A stretch of 64,000 nucleotides of DNA from Enterococcus_E cecorum_C (GCF_052119425.1 NZ_JBQKFH010000005.1:15791-79790); one strand, 5' to 3'; numbered from the stretch's first letter, positions 45,400-54,087 are shown. The notes: generated from the sequence alone by a model not told the origin. Translations and numbers: made by a program.

Positions 45400-45842
45400 A
45401 TATCCTTCATCTTGTCCCGGCTCACATCCTTGAGTTAGACGGTGTTCAGCGACTAGCCACTTCGGCGTAAGACATTCTCGTCTGGGAAAGTCTTTACTTC
45501 TCGGACTTTCCCGACGTTCTGGACAAACTTATCCGCTCGTGGCTGATCGAGTCGCTTCACATCCTTGTACTAATCTGTGTTCGCCGGGAAGCTCCTGTGC
45601 ATCTAAGCCGGCCTGTCTAGGAAAATCTTAAAATATGGTGGATTTTCCTGACATTCCGGAAAAACTTAGCTTTATCAGTATCAATCAACTAAATACTCGG
45701 AAAATTCACCCTCCTGCTTAAGAAAATCTCCTTTCATCCGATTTTCTTAGCAGAAGGTAACACATGAATTTTCTCGTATTTGCCCAAGTTGATTGATAAC
45801 CTTATGCTTGGAGCTGATCGTCCCGGCTCACATCCTTGTACT
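45400..45842. repeat. Gene-free structured region with repeated motifs and long inverted repeats
   Basis: No plausible gene lies here. The motif CACATCCTTG recurs three times (about 45425, 45558, 45831), twice as GTCCCGGCTCACATCCTTG at the two ends, so the region looks like a duplicated unit. Hairpins: GGGAAAGTC/GACTTTCCC (45484-45512), AGGAAAATC/GATTTTCCT (45619-45650), and a nested imperfect hairpin from TATCAATCAACT (about 45678) to AGTTGATTGATA (about 45799) enclosing AAGAAAATC/GATTTTCTT. It is higher in GC than its surroundings. It may be an intergenic repeat family or a structured RNA within the rpsP-trmD transcript. Confidence 0.6.
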
Positions 45843-45882
45843 AAAAAAGACTAGAACTTATTGAGTCCCAGTCTTTTCTTTT
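45843..45882 (-). terminator. Terminator after khpA
   Basis: AAAGACTGGGACTC...GAGT-like stem (AAAAGACT/AGTCTTTT) on the minus strand, with T-rich tail toward 45843, lies 6 nt after the khpA stop. It may attenuate reading into the repeat region and rimM. Confidence 0.7.
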
Positions 45883-45887
45883 CATCA

Positions 45888-46142
45888 TTACTCTTTGCCG
45901 TCTAAGATATTTAAACGAACCTTCTTTGGACCATTTACACGTACACTGTAAACAATAGTACGAATGGCTTTTGCTACTCGACCTTGTTTGCCAATGATAC
46001 GACCAATATCTTCTGGTGCAACGGTCAAATTGTATTCAATAAATTCTTCTGACTCAGACACTTCCAATTGGACTTGGTCAGGCTGAGTAACTAATGGACG
46101 AACGATTGTTAAGACTAAAGCTTGCAAATCTTTCATATCCAT
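45888..46142 (-). CDS. khpA: KH-domain RNA-binding protein KhpA
   Basis: An 84-residue single KH-domain protein (YlqC). The GxxG loop is in PEDIGRIIGKQGRVAKAIRT, followed by VNGPKKVRLNI. It binds RNA with KhpB/EloR and helps control cell elongation and envelope synthesis in related cocci. It follows rpsP by 5 nt, the usual gene order. Confidence 0.95.
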   Translation of the reverse strand: MDMKDLQALVLTIVRPLVTQPDQVQLEVSESEEFIEYNLTVAPEDIGRIIGKQGRVAKAIRTIVYSVRVNGPKKVRLNILDGKE

Positions 46143-46147
46143 TCACC

Positions 46148-46423
46148 TTATTTCTTAGCAAATTTAGCTTCATGATGTTTCTTCATAACGCCTTCTTTTG
46201 AAAGGATGTTACGAACAGTATCAGAAGGTTGTGCACCTTTTGATAACCAATCAAGTACTAAATCTTCTTTGATTGTTACTTCTGCAGGGTCTTTCAATGG
46301 GTTGTAAGTACCTACAGTTTCAATAAAACGTCCGTCACGAGGAGAACGTGAATCAGCAACTACAATACGGTAGAAAGGAGCTTTTTTAGATCCCATACGT
46401 TTTAAACGAATTTTAACTGCCAT
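46148..46423 (-). CDS. rpsP: 30S ribosomal protein S16
   Basis: A 91-residue protein, full length for bS16. MAVKIRLKRMGSKKAPFYRI and VVADSRSPRDGRFIETVGTY are diagnostic; DWLSKGAQPSDTVRNILSKE ends the fold. The start is at 46423 with GGAGGTG 8-9 nt upstream; an extension to 46441 is not needed. It leads the khpA-rimM-trmD group. Confidence 0.97.
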   Translation of the reverse strand: MAVKIRLKRMGSKKAPFYRIVVADSRSPRDGRFIETVGTYNPLKDPAEVTIKEDLVLDWLSKGAQPSDTVRNILSKEGVMKKHHEAKFAKK

Positions 46424-46461
46424 GTTAATTAACACCTCCATAATTTTTAATCACATGTGCT

Positions 46462-46490
46462 AGTTTAACAGTTTTTTTCCACGGTGTAAA
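46462..46490 (-). promoter_or_regulatory. rpsP promoter
   Basis: On the minus strand TTTACA, 17-nt spacer, TAAACT, about 40 nt before the rpsP start. Confidence 0.6.
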
Positions 46491-46555
46491 GAGTTTTTTC
46501 TTTACAGCTTAAAATTTTTTCATTAAATTTTTTTCATTTTAGAAATAGCGTCCTA

Positions 46556-46591
46556 TTGACTGTATTAAGTGTACTAGTTATAATAGCACAC
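46556..46591 (+). promoter_or_regulatory. Promoter with overlapping GntR operator
   Basis: TTGACT (46556-46561), 17-nt spacer and TATAAT (46579-46584) form a strong promoter. A near-perfect palindrome GTGTACTA-N7-TAGCACAC (46569-46591) covers the -10 hexamer, the placement expected for autorepression by the YtrA-type GntR protein encoded 38 nt downstream. Confidence 0.75.
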
Positions 46592-46628
46592 GAAGGACAG
46601 TGAAAATAGATAGAAAGGAGCAAATCAG

Positions 46629-47036
46629 ATGATGTTAAGTATCGACAAAACAAGCAGCAAACCCTATTATGAACAGCTCGTCTTATCTGTAAAAGAAAGT
46701 GTCATACAAGGTGTTTTGCAACCAGGCGATCAACTCCCCTCGGTTCGTGAAGCTGCCAAACAACTCTTAATGAATCCCAATACCGTTAGTAAAGCCTATA
46801 AACAACTAGAAGCTGAACAAGTCATCGTCACGGTCAAAGGCAAAGGGACCTTTATCAAAGAAACACAGGACTTACCAAAAGATACTTACAAGATTCAACA
46901 ACTGAAAAGTCAACTTTATAATTTCATGATTGAAGCACGACATCTGAAAATAGAAAATCAAGAAATCTTACAATGGATTGACGAAATTACCACCGAGTTA
47001 GGAGGCGCAGAAAATGAAAGTCACAAATCTATCTAA
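46629..47036 (+). CDS. GntR-family regulator, YtrA subfamily
   Basis: A 135-residue repressor. KPYYEQLVLSVKESVIQGVL, then QPGDQLPSVREAAKQLLMNP, then NTVSKAYKQLEAEQVIVTVK is the typical GntR winged helix; the short helical C-terminus marks the YtrA subfamily, whose genes head ABC-transporter operons. It overlaps the ATPase gene by 23 nt. GAAAGGAG lies before the ATG pair at 46629/46632. It probably represses its own operon until a cell-wall-active compound is present. Confidence 0.88.
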   Translation: MMLSIDKTSSKPYYEQLVLSVKESVIQGVLQPGDQLPSVREAAKQLLMNPNTVSKAYKQLEAEQVIVTVKGKGTFIKETQDLPKDTYKIQQLKSQLYNFMIEARHLKIENQEILQWIDEITTELGGAENESHKSI

Positions 47037-47886
47037 AACGATTGACCAAAAAGAAATATTACGCAATATCCACTTCGAATTAACTCCTGGAGAAATCGTC
47101 GGCTTAGTTGGACGCAATGGCTCAGGAAAAACCACCCTTTTTCGTACCCTAAGCAATCAATACTTAGCAGATACAGGAGAAGTTTGGATTCATGGGGAAA
47201 ATATTTTTGAACAACCACAATATAAAACTGAACTATTCTTTATTGATGAAAAGGAAAACTTCTTCAATCCTTATTCATTGAAAAAAATTGCTGGATTCTA
47301 TCAATTGAGTTATCCGAAATTTAATATGGACTTATTCACCCAATTAGTCAATGCGTATCATCTACCAATTAATCGCAACTATCAGCGAATTTCTAAGGGG
47401 ATGCAAAAATTATTCTTACTTATTTTAGCAATGAGTTCTAAGGCTACTTATATTTTACTTGACGAACCTTTTGATGGTTTAGATGTCCTAGTGAAAAAAC
47501 AAATGGTGGAACTCTTATTAGACGCTATCAGCAATGAACCAATCAGTATCTTAGTCTCTTCGCATCAACTCAATGAGCTAGAACCGATTATCGATCGCGT
47601 GCTATTGTTAAGTCAACACACCATTACTCAGGATTATCAATTAGAAAGTTTACGGGAAAAGGCGCGCAAACTTCAACTGGTCTTTAAAGGCAAGGACATT
47701 CCAGAACTCGTCAAGCAAAATTCTAAAGCGATTGATATCCAAGGGCGTGTCATTGTGGCACTATTTGAAAACTATACCGATGAACTGGCGACTCAACTCA
47801 AAGCACTCGAACCACTTGTCATGGAAGAACTACCTATTCAATTAAGCGATGTCTTTGAAGCCAATCTCAGAAATGAAAAAATTTAA
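47014..47886 (+). CDS. ABC transporter ATP-binding protein, YtrB-like
   Basis: A 290-residue ATPase. Walker A is GLVGRNGSGKTTLFRTL, Walker B is YILLDEPFDGLD, and the switch histidine lies in SILVSSHQLNELE. The ABC signature reads RISKGMQKLF rather than LSGGQ, as is common in YtrB/bacitracin-type exporters. It forms a transporter with the membrane protein encoded 12 nt downstream. Substrate unknown; the family handles antimicrobial peptides or wall-active compounds. Confidence 0.88.
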   Translation: MKVTNLSKTIDQKEILRNIHFELTPGEIVGLVGRNGSGKTTLFRTLSNQYLADTGEVWIHGENIFEQPQYKTELFFIDEKENFFNPYSLKKIAGFYQLSYPKFNMDLFTQLVNAYHLPINRNYQRISKGMQKLFLLILAMSSKATYILLDEPFDGLDVLVKKQMVELLLDAISNEPISILVSSHQLNELEPIIDRVLLLSQHTITQDYQLESLREKARKLQLVFKGKDIPELVKQNSKAIDIQGRVIVALFENYTDELATQLKALEPLVMEELPIQLSDVFEANLRNEKI

Positions 47887-47898
47887 GGAGGAACAAAT

Positions 47899-48981
47899 AT
47901 GCTTTACAAAATTTATTGGAAACGCAGCAAATGGGTAATCCTCTTGGCTAGTCTGGCTATTTTTGTTAGCTTTATGTTACCAAGAATTGATTTAATTAAA
48001 AATTGGCAAACTTCAGAAAATTACTACCACTCAACCAAATTTGTTGAAGATTATTCAGATGATAACTATACTGCACAACAACGACAAGCAATGGTAACCA
48101 ATAGCCTAACATTGCATAATAAAGACGATAAAATACACCCGATAAATGCATTTGCAGAACATATAAGTTTTGCCTTACAAGAAATCAATAAATACAGTAA
48201 CAACACCTATCTATTATATGTCTTACTATTTTTATCTTTGGGATTTGCTACTTTCTTTTTTGATTACAAAACGAAATTTAATCAGTTTTTATTTACCAAT
48301 TATGATAGAAGGAAAATTTTCTTTAGCAAATTTCTATTTTACAGTGCATGGATTTGTGGAATCACTCTCTTTAGTAATATCTGTGCGGAAATATTATTAG
48401 CCGTAACAATTCCTGCTAAGTATCTCAACTGGAATTTATTGCAAATTATCTGTGCGATTCTGAGTTGTGTCATAACTTACTATTTCTTTTTTATTATCGG
48501 TTTATTCCTAGGAACAACTTTAGGACACTCATTTTTTGCACCTTTTAGTTTGTTGTTTGTGGTGTATTATTTTAAGGAATTTACATTTTTGATGAATTAT
48601 TATCCTAATTGGGCGAGATATTTGAACACCTTGCGTTTTTCTGCTAATTTTTACAGTATTCATCCTTACTTATTAGTAACCATCTGTTTGATCAGTTTAG
48701 GATTAATTTTTCTAGCAAGTTATAGTTTTACAAAACAATCAACTGAGATAAGCAATTTAGTAGTCTTACTACCACAGTTTCGATTCGTAGTAGCTGGCGT
48801 TTTGATACTTTTAGTCACTATCTTCTACTTTGCTGAGCAGTTGATAACCAATTTTTATCTATGGTGGGCAAATTTACCAATATTCATCGCCTGTGTTTTG
48901 TTCATTTTCATTACAGTCTATTATCAAAGTTGGGTAAAAATCTGGCAAAAACACCAAGATAGGCATACAACGAGGAAGTGA
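47899..48981 (+). CDS. ABC transporter membrane subunit
   Basis: A 360-residue integral membrane protein. The first helix (about 14-30) is followed by an extracytoplasmic loop of about 70 residues, then six or more helices. This is the ABC-2-like architecture of YtrC/YtrD-type permeases. AAGGAGG lies 8 nt before the ATG. Its stop overlaps the next gene's frame, so the peptidase gene is cotranscribed. No family motif identifies the substrate. Confidence 0.75.
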   Translation: MLYKIYWKRSKWVILLASLAIFVSFMLPRIDLIKNWQTSENYYHSTKFVEDYSDDNYTAQQRQAMVTNSLTLHNKDDKIHPINAFAEHISFALQEINKYSNNTYLLYVLLFLSLGFATFFFDYKTKFNQFLFTNYDRRKIFFSKFLFYSAWICGITLFSNICAEILLAVTIPAKYLNWNLLQIICAILSCVITYYFFFIIGLFLGTTLGHSFFAPFSLLFVVYYFKEFTFLMNYYPNWARYLNTLRFSANFYSIHPYLLVTICLISLGLIFLASYSFTKQSTEISNLVVLLPQFRFVVAGVLILLVTIFYFAEQLITNFYLWWANLPIFIACVLFIFITVYYQSWVKIWQKHQDRHTTRK

Positions 48982-48986
48982 TAACC

Positions 48987-49700
48987 ATGAAAAAAGCGAA
49001 GAAATTGGCGTTATTATTGTTGCTGTGTATCCTACTACTATTTTTCTTTCTAAGATTAAAAGACAATCACAGTCCAATTGTTGATGATTTGGTGACACAA
49101 TTAGAAAATACAGTAGTAGGACTTGAGGTAAAATTTTCTTTCGGTCCAAAAATGCAAATGGATGTGCCTTTGGAAAGTCAATTTGATGAACCTAGTTTAC
49201 AAAACGGTTGCGAAATTACTGCCCTATCTATGCTTTTAAGATATTATGGCTATCACGTTAATAAAAATCAATTAGCCAAACAATTAAACTATGTGCCACT
49301 AAAAGTTGATGACACGTATTATGGCGATCCCAATGAAGGATTTGTCGGCAATATAAAAGAAGGCAAACAAGCGATGGGCGTATGGTCTGCTCCCATCAAA
49401 GCTGTTGCCGAACAAATCGTTGGCGATAACTATACCGTGCATGACGAACCTATTTCATTTACTAAGTTGAAAAAACTCATTAACCAGTCAACCCCCGTGT
49501 GGATATTAGCTACTTTAGAATTAAAGGTACCAAATGATAGTGATTTTATCGAATGGCCAACAAAAAATGGCACTCGGATAGTTACGCCAAAAATCCATTC
49601 TGCTGTTATTACTGGCTTGCACGGACAATACTTTTATGTCAACGATCCATACGGCTATAAAAATCGTCGCGTCAAACAAAAAGACTTGCAACAAATCTAG
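48987..49700 (+). CDS. Secreted or membrane-anchored C39-family (C39_2) cysteine peptidase-like protein
   Basis: A 237-residue protein with an N-terminal membrane anchor or signal (KKLALLLLLCILLLFFFLR) and an extracytoplasmic papain-like fold. The catalytic cysteine motif is EPSLQNGCEITALSMLLRYY and the histidine is in TPKIHSAVITGLHGQYFYVN, followed by the Asp in VNDPYG. Proteins of this family occur beside ABC exporters and may cleave peptides outside the cell. It is the last gene of the GntR-ABC operon. GAGG lies upstream of the ATG. Confidence 0.8.
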   Translation: MKKAKKLALLLLLCILLLFFFLRLKDNHSPIVDDLVTQLENTVVGLEVKFSFGPKMQMDVPLESQFDEPSLQNGCEITALSMLLRYYGYHVNKNQLAKQLNYVPLKVDDTYYGDPNEGFVGNIKEGKQAMGVWSAPIKAVAEQIVGDNYTVHDEPISFTKLKKLINQSTPVWILATLELKVPNDSDFIEWPTKNGTRIVTPKIHSAVITGLHGQYFYVNDPYGYKNRRVKQKDLQQI

Positions 49701-49751
49701 GGATGCCAGCTTATTTATTTGGAGAAAAATGGATAACGAGGAGGTGTCAAA

Positions 49752-50334
49752 ACGAATTTAAGACTTGTAAAATCACAAATTATACGCAATATTTTTAGTT
49801 TTCGATTTCTTTTTGTGATTATCATTGGTTATGTATTAACTTACATTGAATTACATTCTACTAATCGTTGGGGAGAAATCATCTTTTACGATTCAGGAAG
49901 AAAAATGGTTTCACTATGATAATTTTGAAACACCAACAAGAACAGTTGTCTTACAATATCATGGCGAACAAGTTACAGGCTATTCAATTGAATTATCAAC
50001 TATGTATCAACGAATTCATCTAAATAATAAAGAAGAAGCAAAGAAAAATTATCATGGGGTTGCTCAAAAATTTAAAGGAAAACAAGGAATTAAAACAAAG
50101 GAAAAATTTGAACAAAGTGTAGTCATTGAGAAAGTGATATTTAATTTTTCAGAGATGTCTAAAGAGTCTTTTGGAACTTCAGATGATAAATGGATATTAG
50201 GTGAGCTGCCTCCTAAAAATTTATCATTAAAAAAGGCACAAAATACGTTAAAAAATGGCGGATTCCTTCTACAAAAAGATTATTTTCTGAAGAAAGAGAA
50301 ACAAGAAAATCAGAAAAAAATACACAGAAGATGA
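49752..50334 (+). pseudogene. Decayed ABC-type membrane protein: ACG in place of ATG plus a frameshift
   Basis: An excellent ribosome site (GAGGAGGTG) is followed 7 nt later by ACG, then a frame NLRLVKSQIIRNIFSFRFLF...GYVLTYIELHSTNRWGE, typical of the first helix of an ABC-2 permease. It stops at 49917. A second frame from about 49890 continues as EEKWFHYDNFETPTRTVVLQ...to a TGA at 50332, soluble and charged. Both lesions, a lost start codon and a shift near 49880, indicate a pseudogene. The original may have been another subunit of the neighbouring transporter. Confidence 0.6.
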
Positions 50335-50335
50335 A

Positions 50336-50376
50336 AAAAAGCGATTATCTATCCCTTCTACTGATAGACAATCGCT
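50336..50376 (-). terminator. Terminator of the ECF operon
   Basis: AAGCGATTGTCTATC / GATAGATAATCGCTT stem followed by seven Ts on the minus strand, 11 nt after the ATPase stop. Confidence 0.85.
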
Positions 50377-50387
50377 TAATGAATGCT

Positions 50388-51803
50388 TTATGCAGGTGTG
50401 ATACGTCCCTTCTCTAACTTAAGGATTCGATCACAGGTCTGGCTTAAAAATGGTTGATCATGGCTGATAACCACGATTAAGACTGGATAATTTTGTTGGA
50501 TAAATCTTAATTGCTGGCTGACTTGCTGCATCTGAAGCGCATCTAAACCACTCGTAGGCTCATCAAAATAAAGACAAGACTTTCCTGATAGCAAAGCACT
50601 GGCGATGGCAACGCGTTGTTTCTCCCCTCCAGATAAACTCTGCGGATGTCGAGACAATAGTTGTTCTAATCCAAAAGCTGCAACAATTTCGTCGTAGCAT
50701 GCTAGCCTTTTTGCTTGAAAGGTCAGCTCTTTTGCTACAGTTTCAAAAAATAATTGCAAACTCACTTCTTGACGGACAAGAAAACTTTGCGCCAACAAGT
50801 CTTTTGGGCGCATCAAGTGACCGTTTAAAGTAATTCGACTTTGCTTAGCCTTTAGCAATCCGGTTAACAACTGTACTAGAGTGGATTTACCCGCACCATT
50901 TTCACCGACGAGTCCAATGATTTGACGGTTATCTAACGTCAATGATGGAATGGCAATTTGCTTTTCTTTTTGCTTTGGATAGGCAAAGAAGAGATTTTCT
51001 AGCTGTAATTGAATGGTCGCTTCTTTCTTTTCCATTTGTACGGTTAGCTGGTTTACCGCAGCTTGCCAATGTCGTAAACCAAATCCAGCCAATTCGTTTG
51101 TGGAATAAGTTTTTAATTCTGCAGCGGATAATTCTTGCTTTAGTTGACCATTTTCTAATACGTAGATGCGATCAATCAAATCTAAACAATAATCTAAACG
51201 GTGTTCTACCAATACAAGAGCGACACCCGAGCGTTTCAAATGTTTTAACGTCTGCTTTAATTTGGCCAATCCAGTTTTGTCTAAATTGCTAGCAACTTCA
51301 TCCAAAAATAAGACTTGGCAAGCTGGCAACAAACTACTAGCGAAGGCAACGGTTTGCTTCTGTCCACCTGACAATTGATATAAAGGTTGCGCTAAAAATG
51401 CCTCAATCTCAAAAAAGGTAGCGACTTGCTGGATCTTCTCTTGCATCATTTCACGCGAAAGTCCTAAATTTTCCATCTTGAAGGCTAACTCACTTAGTAC
51501 CTCGCTGGTAAAAAATTGGGATTTAGGATTTTGAAATACGCGACCGATTTTCTCCGCATGACTAGGAAAATCACTGATTGGAAATTGTTGCCCTAACATT
51601 TGTCCTTGACCAGCCAGTTGCCCTTCAAATAACTCTGGAACCAATCCACTTAAAACATTCAAAAGGGTTGTTTTGCCACTTCCGCTTTTTCCGCATATCA
51701 GTACACATTCACCTGGAAAAAGTTGAAAATCAATCCCTTTTAGCAAACACTCCTGATTAGGTGTATGGTATTCTAGATTCTTTAAATCAATGAGTGCAAC
51801 CAT
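50388..51803 (-). CDS. ECF transporter duplicated ATPase (two ABC domains in one chain)
   Basis: A 471-residue protein with two ABC ATPase domains. First: Walker A LICGKSGSGKTTLLNVLSGL, signature QLSGGQKQTVAFAS, Walker B VLFLDEVASNLD. Second: GLVGENGAGKSTLVQLLTGL, SLSGGEKQRVAIASALLSGK, LYFDEPTSGLD. Such fusions power ECF (energy-coupling factor) importers. The start at 51803 (MVALIDLKNL) has GGAGG 6 nt upstream, inside the end of the T-component gene. Substrate is set by the S component. Confidence 0.92.
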   Translation of the reverse strand: MVALIDLKNLEYHTPNQECLLKGIDFQLFPGECVLICGKSGSGKTTLLNVLSGLVPELFEGQLAGQGQMLGQQFPISDFPSHAEKIGRVFQNPKSQFFTSEVLSELAFKMENLGLSREMMQEKIQQVATFFEIEAFLAQPLYQLSGGQKQTVAFASSLLPACQVLFLDEVASNLDKTGLAKLKQTLKHLKRSGVALVLVEHRLDYCLDLIDRIYVLENGQLKQELSAAELKTYSTNELAGFGLRHWQAAVNQLTVQMEKKEATIQLQLENLFFAYPKQKEKQIAIPSLTLDNRQIIGLVGENGAGKSTLVQLLTGLLKAKQSRITLNGHLMRPKDLLAQSFLVRQEVSLQLFFETVAKELTFQAKRLACYDEIVAAFGLEQLLSRHPQSLSGGEKQRVAIASALLSGKSCLYFDEPTSGLDALQMQQVSQQLRFIQQNYPVLIVVISHDQPFLSQTCDRILKLEKGRITPA

Positions 51804-52477
51804 AATTGACCTCCAATCATTCCTAGTCCAATTAGGAATAGTAAATAATCTAACATTTTCAAACGAATAGGATAAATACTCGTTTTGGGATTGGTATTTT
51901 GAATACATCGAATGAGACTGCTACTGGATAAATCCATAATGACTTGCTCACTGGAAGAAAGTAACGGAATAACAAAATACTCAAAAAACTGCCATGGATG
52001 AAAGAGAATCTGACGCCAGTTTTGGGCTAATCCACGATATTTCAAAGATTGCGCAATTTGTTTACCTTCTTGAATAAATGTCGGAATGAATCGAATACAA
52101 ACCACTAGTGGAATAAAGAGAAAATTGGGCATCTTCATCTTCGCCATCGCCGCCTGCCACTTCCCCATTGATTGACGGTCCATCGCCAAACTCATCGTCA
52201 TAAAAAGTGGCAACATACGCGCAAAACCAATAGCTAAAAAGTCGCGAATCAGCGCTAATATCGGATGGCGGATAGCTATAGGCACCACGAAGACAACAAA
52301 GATGAGTAAGTAACAGAGAACTTGGCGATATTTTCCTATGAGTAATAGCGCACCTGCCACAACACCAAAGAAACAATACTGCACACTTAGCTGAAAAGGA
52401 AAGATTAAAAACAAGCTTGCCAATAAGACATAAAATAAACTAACCCGAGGATCAATGGATAACGATTTTTTATTCAT
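51782..52477 (-). CDS. ECF transporter T component
   Basis: A 231-residue membrane protein with about five helices and the coupling-helix motif ARMLPLFMTMSLAMDRQSMG with SLKYRGLAQNWRQILFHP, where T components contact the ATPases. It begins at ATG 52477, overlapping the stop of the S component (ATGAATAA) and itself overlapping the ATPase start. The three genes thus form one translationally linked module. Confidence 0.85.
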   Translation of the reverse strand: MNKKSLSIDPRVSLFYVLLASLFLIFPFQLSVQYCFFGVVAGALLLIGKYRQVLCYLLIFVVFVVPIAIRHPILALIRDFLAIGFARMLPLFMTMSLAMDRQSMGKWQAAMAKMKMPNFLFIPLVVCIRFIPTFIQEGKQIAQSLKYRGLAQNWRQILFHPWQFFEYFVIPLLSSSEQVIMDLSSSSLIRCIQNTNPKTSIYPIRLKMLDYLLFLIGLGMIGGQLWLHSLI

Positions 52478-53069
52478 AAATCTGTCCAAAACGAGTAGCA
52501 AAATGTTTTTGATACAAACGAAAAGCAAACGAAATGCCAACAATACTACCAATGAATATCGCTAACAAACTCACAATAAACATCTGTTGGGTCACATGTT
52601 CAAAGACGAAATGAATATACTTTTGATCTTTTCCTCGAGCAAGTAACGCATCAATGTAAGCTTGACGCATAAACCAAAGTGGCAAAAGCGGTCCAACTAA
52701 ACCATAACTAAACACGGTATAACTTAGCATCGTTCTTACCTTGATTGGCAAATTCGTTTTAAATTGAATGAAATCCGCCAAAATGGCCGCAACAATATTT
52801 GGTAAGAAAGCTAGAGTAAAATGGCCGGTCATTAAAAATAATAGGCCAATCACACTACCCATAATTGAAATGGCACCAAAACGTTGAACTTTAGCGATTA
52901 AAATTAAATAAATCAGTCCAGTAAATAGCGCGGTCACACCAGGAAGCAATAAATTATGAAAACCAGGAATCGTAAAGCGCAAAACCAGTAAGCAAAGTGC
53001 CATCAAAATAAAATATAACGCTGTATAAATCCCAGTTGCAATCAAATGTTGTATTTTTAATCGTTGCAT
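52470..53069 (-). CDS. ECF transporter S component, Trep_Strep family
   Basis: A 199-residue membrane protein with six helices. IQHLIATGIYTALYFILMAL at the start and MGSVIGLLFLMTGHFTLAFL with PNIVAAILADFIQF match the Trep_Strep (TIGR02185-type) family of predicted S components. Substrate is not established for this family. It is the first gene of a complete S-T-AA module, so it is a group-I ECF importer with dedicated energising subunits. Confidence 0.83.
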   Translation of the reverse strand: MQRLKIQHLIATGIYTALYFILMALCLLVLRFTIPGFHNLLLPGVTALFTGLIYLILIAKVQRFGAISIMGSVIGLLFLMTGHFTLAFLPNIVAAILADFIQFKTNLPIKVRTMLSYTVFSYGLVGPLLPLWFMRQAYIDALLARGKDQKYIHFVFEHVTQQMFIVSLLAIFIGSIVGISFAFRLYQKHFATRFGQIYE

Positions 53070-53163
53070 AAAAAACTCCTTTCAATAAGATAAATTCATT
53101 GTAACGAATAATTAGACACAATGCAAAAAAAATAAGTCTAGTCATAAACTAACCCCCAATGAA

Positions 53164-53451
53164 TTATCGAATAAAGACACTTGGCAAAACCACACCTAAA
53201 TAGTATTTCCAACGATATTTTAGAAGTAATTTTTTCAAGTATTGTAATTCCTTATAACTTTGATATCTTTGAGCAGCCTTTTCCACTGTCGGATATAAGC
53301 GATACGCAATCAGACTAATGCGTTCTTGATTGTTTGTTAGTTTTTTAGCCGCCTCAAAAAATGCCTGCTTTTCTACATGCGAAAGTGGATAAGCGGATTG
53401 ATTGTAAATTTTATGGATGAGCTCATATAATCGTTTCGCTTTTGGGTTCAT
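53164..53451 (-). CDS. Enterocin A-type bacteriocin immunity-like protein
   Basis: A 95-residue, highly charged, helical protein. The pattern RLYELIHKIYNQSAYPLSHV...RISLIAYRLYPTVEKAAQRY...QSYKELQYLKKLLLKYRWKY fits the four-helix EntA_Immun family that protects producers against class IIa bacteriocins. The C-terminus (YYLGVVLPSVFIR) is hydrophobic, as in some members. No bacteriocin structural gene was found beside it, so it is an orphan immunity gene. GGAGG precedes the start. Confidence 0.55.
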   Translation of the reverse strand: MNPKAKRLYELIHKIYNQSAYPLSHVEKQAFFEAAKKLTNNQERISLIAYRLYPTVEKAAQRYQSYKELQYLKKLLLKYRWKYYLGVVLPSVFIR

Positions 53452-53493
53452 CAGATCCTCCTTTATTAACGAATAAGAAGATAATAGCCACCA

Positions 53494-53518
53494 GTTTAGT
53501 TGAAAGTCTGGTGGCTAA
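53494..53518 (-). terminator. Hairpin after the DUF2712-like gene
   Basis: AGCCACCAG/CTGGTGGCT stem lies about 30 nt after the stop of the minus-strand gene at 53550, with a weak T-rich tail. A similar ACCACCAG hairpin ends the ABC operon at 56808. Confidence 0.55.
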
Positions 53519-53549
53519 AGCTAATTTATATTCAAATTGATAGTAATAT

Positions 53550-53963
53550 TTATACTGAATCAGGACTCCAAACTCCACCTGCTTCGATTGTTACAGGATT
53601 AACATAATTAGATTCAATAGCTAATCGAACATACACTTTTCCATACCTTGCATATCTTTCATATGCATAATTCGATAGCTTTCTACTTTGTCCAACTAAA
53701 ACATTAACTTTTGGAGAATCAACTTCTGTACCGTCTGACATCTGTACCCAAGACCTTACTCCACCTTTACCACAGTAATTTAATTTGATATAAGCAGATG
53801 TTGCATCTTGCTTTTCACGGGCACCTGTGTAAAAGTTTCCTTGAAATCTAGGTAAGATACCACCCCAGCTAGTATCAGAATGATTATTAGCTAAAACAAA
53901 TCCACCTAATCCCAAAAACACAACCGCACTTACCATAAAAGCTAATAACAATTTCTTCATCAT
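53550..53963 (-). CDS. Secreted DUF2712-like protein
   Basis: A 137-residue protein with a clear signal peptide (KKLLLAFMVSAVVFLGLGGF, cleavage near VLANN). The mature part is beta-rich: FQGNFYTGAREKQDATSAYI, then YERYARYGKVYVRLAIESNY. This recalls DUF2712 secreted proteins found beside ABC transporters in Bacillus and Enterococcus, but the match is by eye. It is divergent from the four-gene ABC operon at 54088, with TATAAT-type -10 elements in the 124-nt gap. Function unknown. Confidence 0.55.
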   Translation of the reverse strand: MMKKLLLAFMVSAVVFLGLGGFVLANNHSDTSWGGILPRFQGNFYTGAREKQDATSAYIKLNYCGKGGVRSWVQMSDGTEVDSPKVNVLVGQSRKLSNYAYERYARYGKVYVRLAIESNYVNPVTIEAGGVWSPDSV

Positions 53964-54087
53964 GTGAATCTCTCCTTTATTTTGTTTTCGCTTACATTAT
54001 ACTATGATTTAAAAATTTTTAAGTATTTTAATTATTCTTTTATTGTGCTAATATAAAATTGAAATATTTAATGAGAGGTGTGATTTT

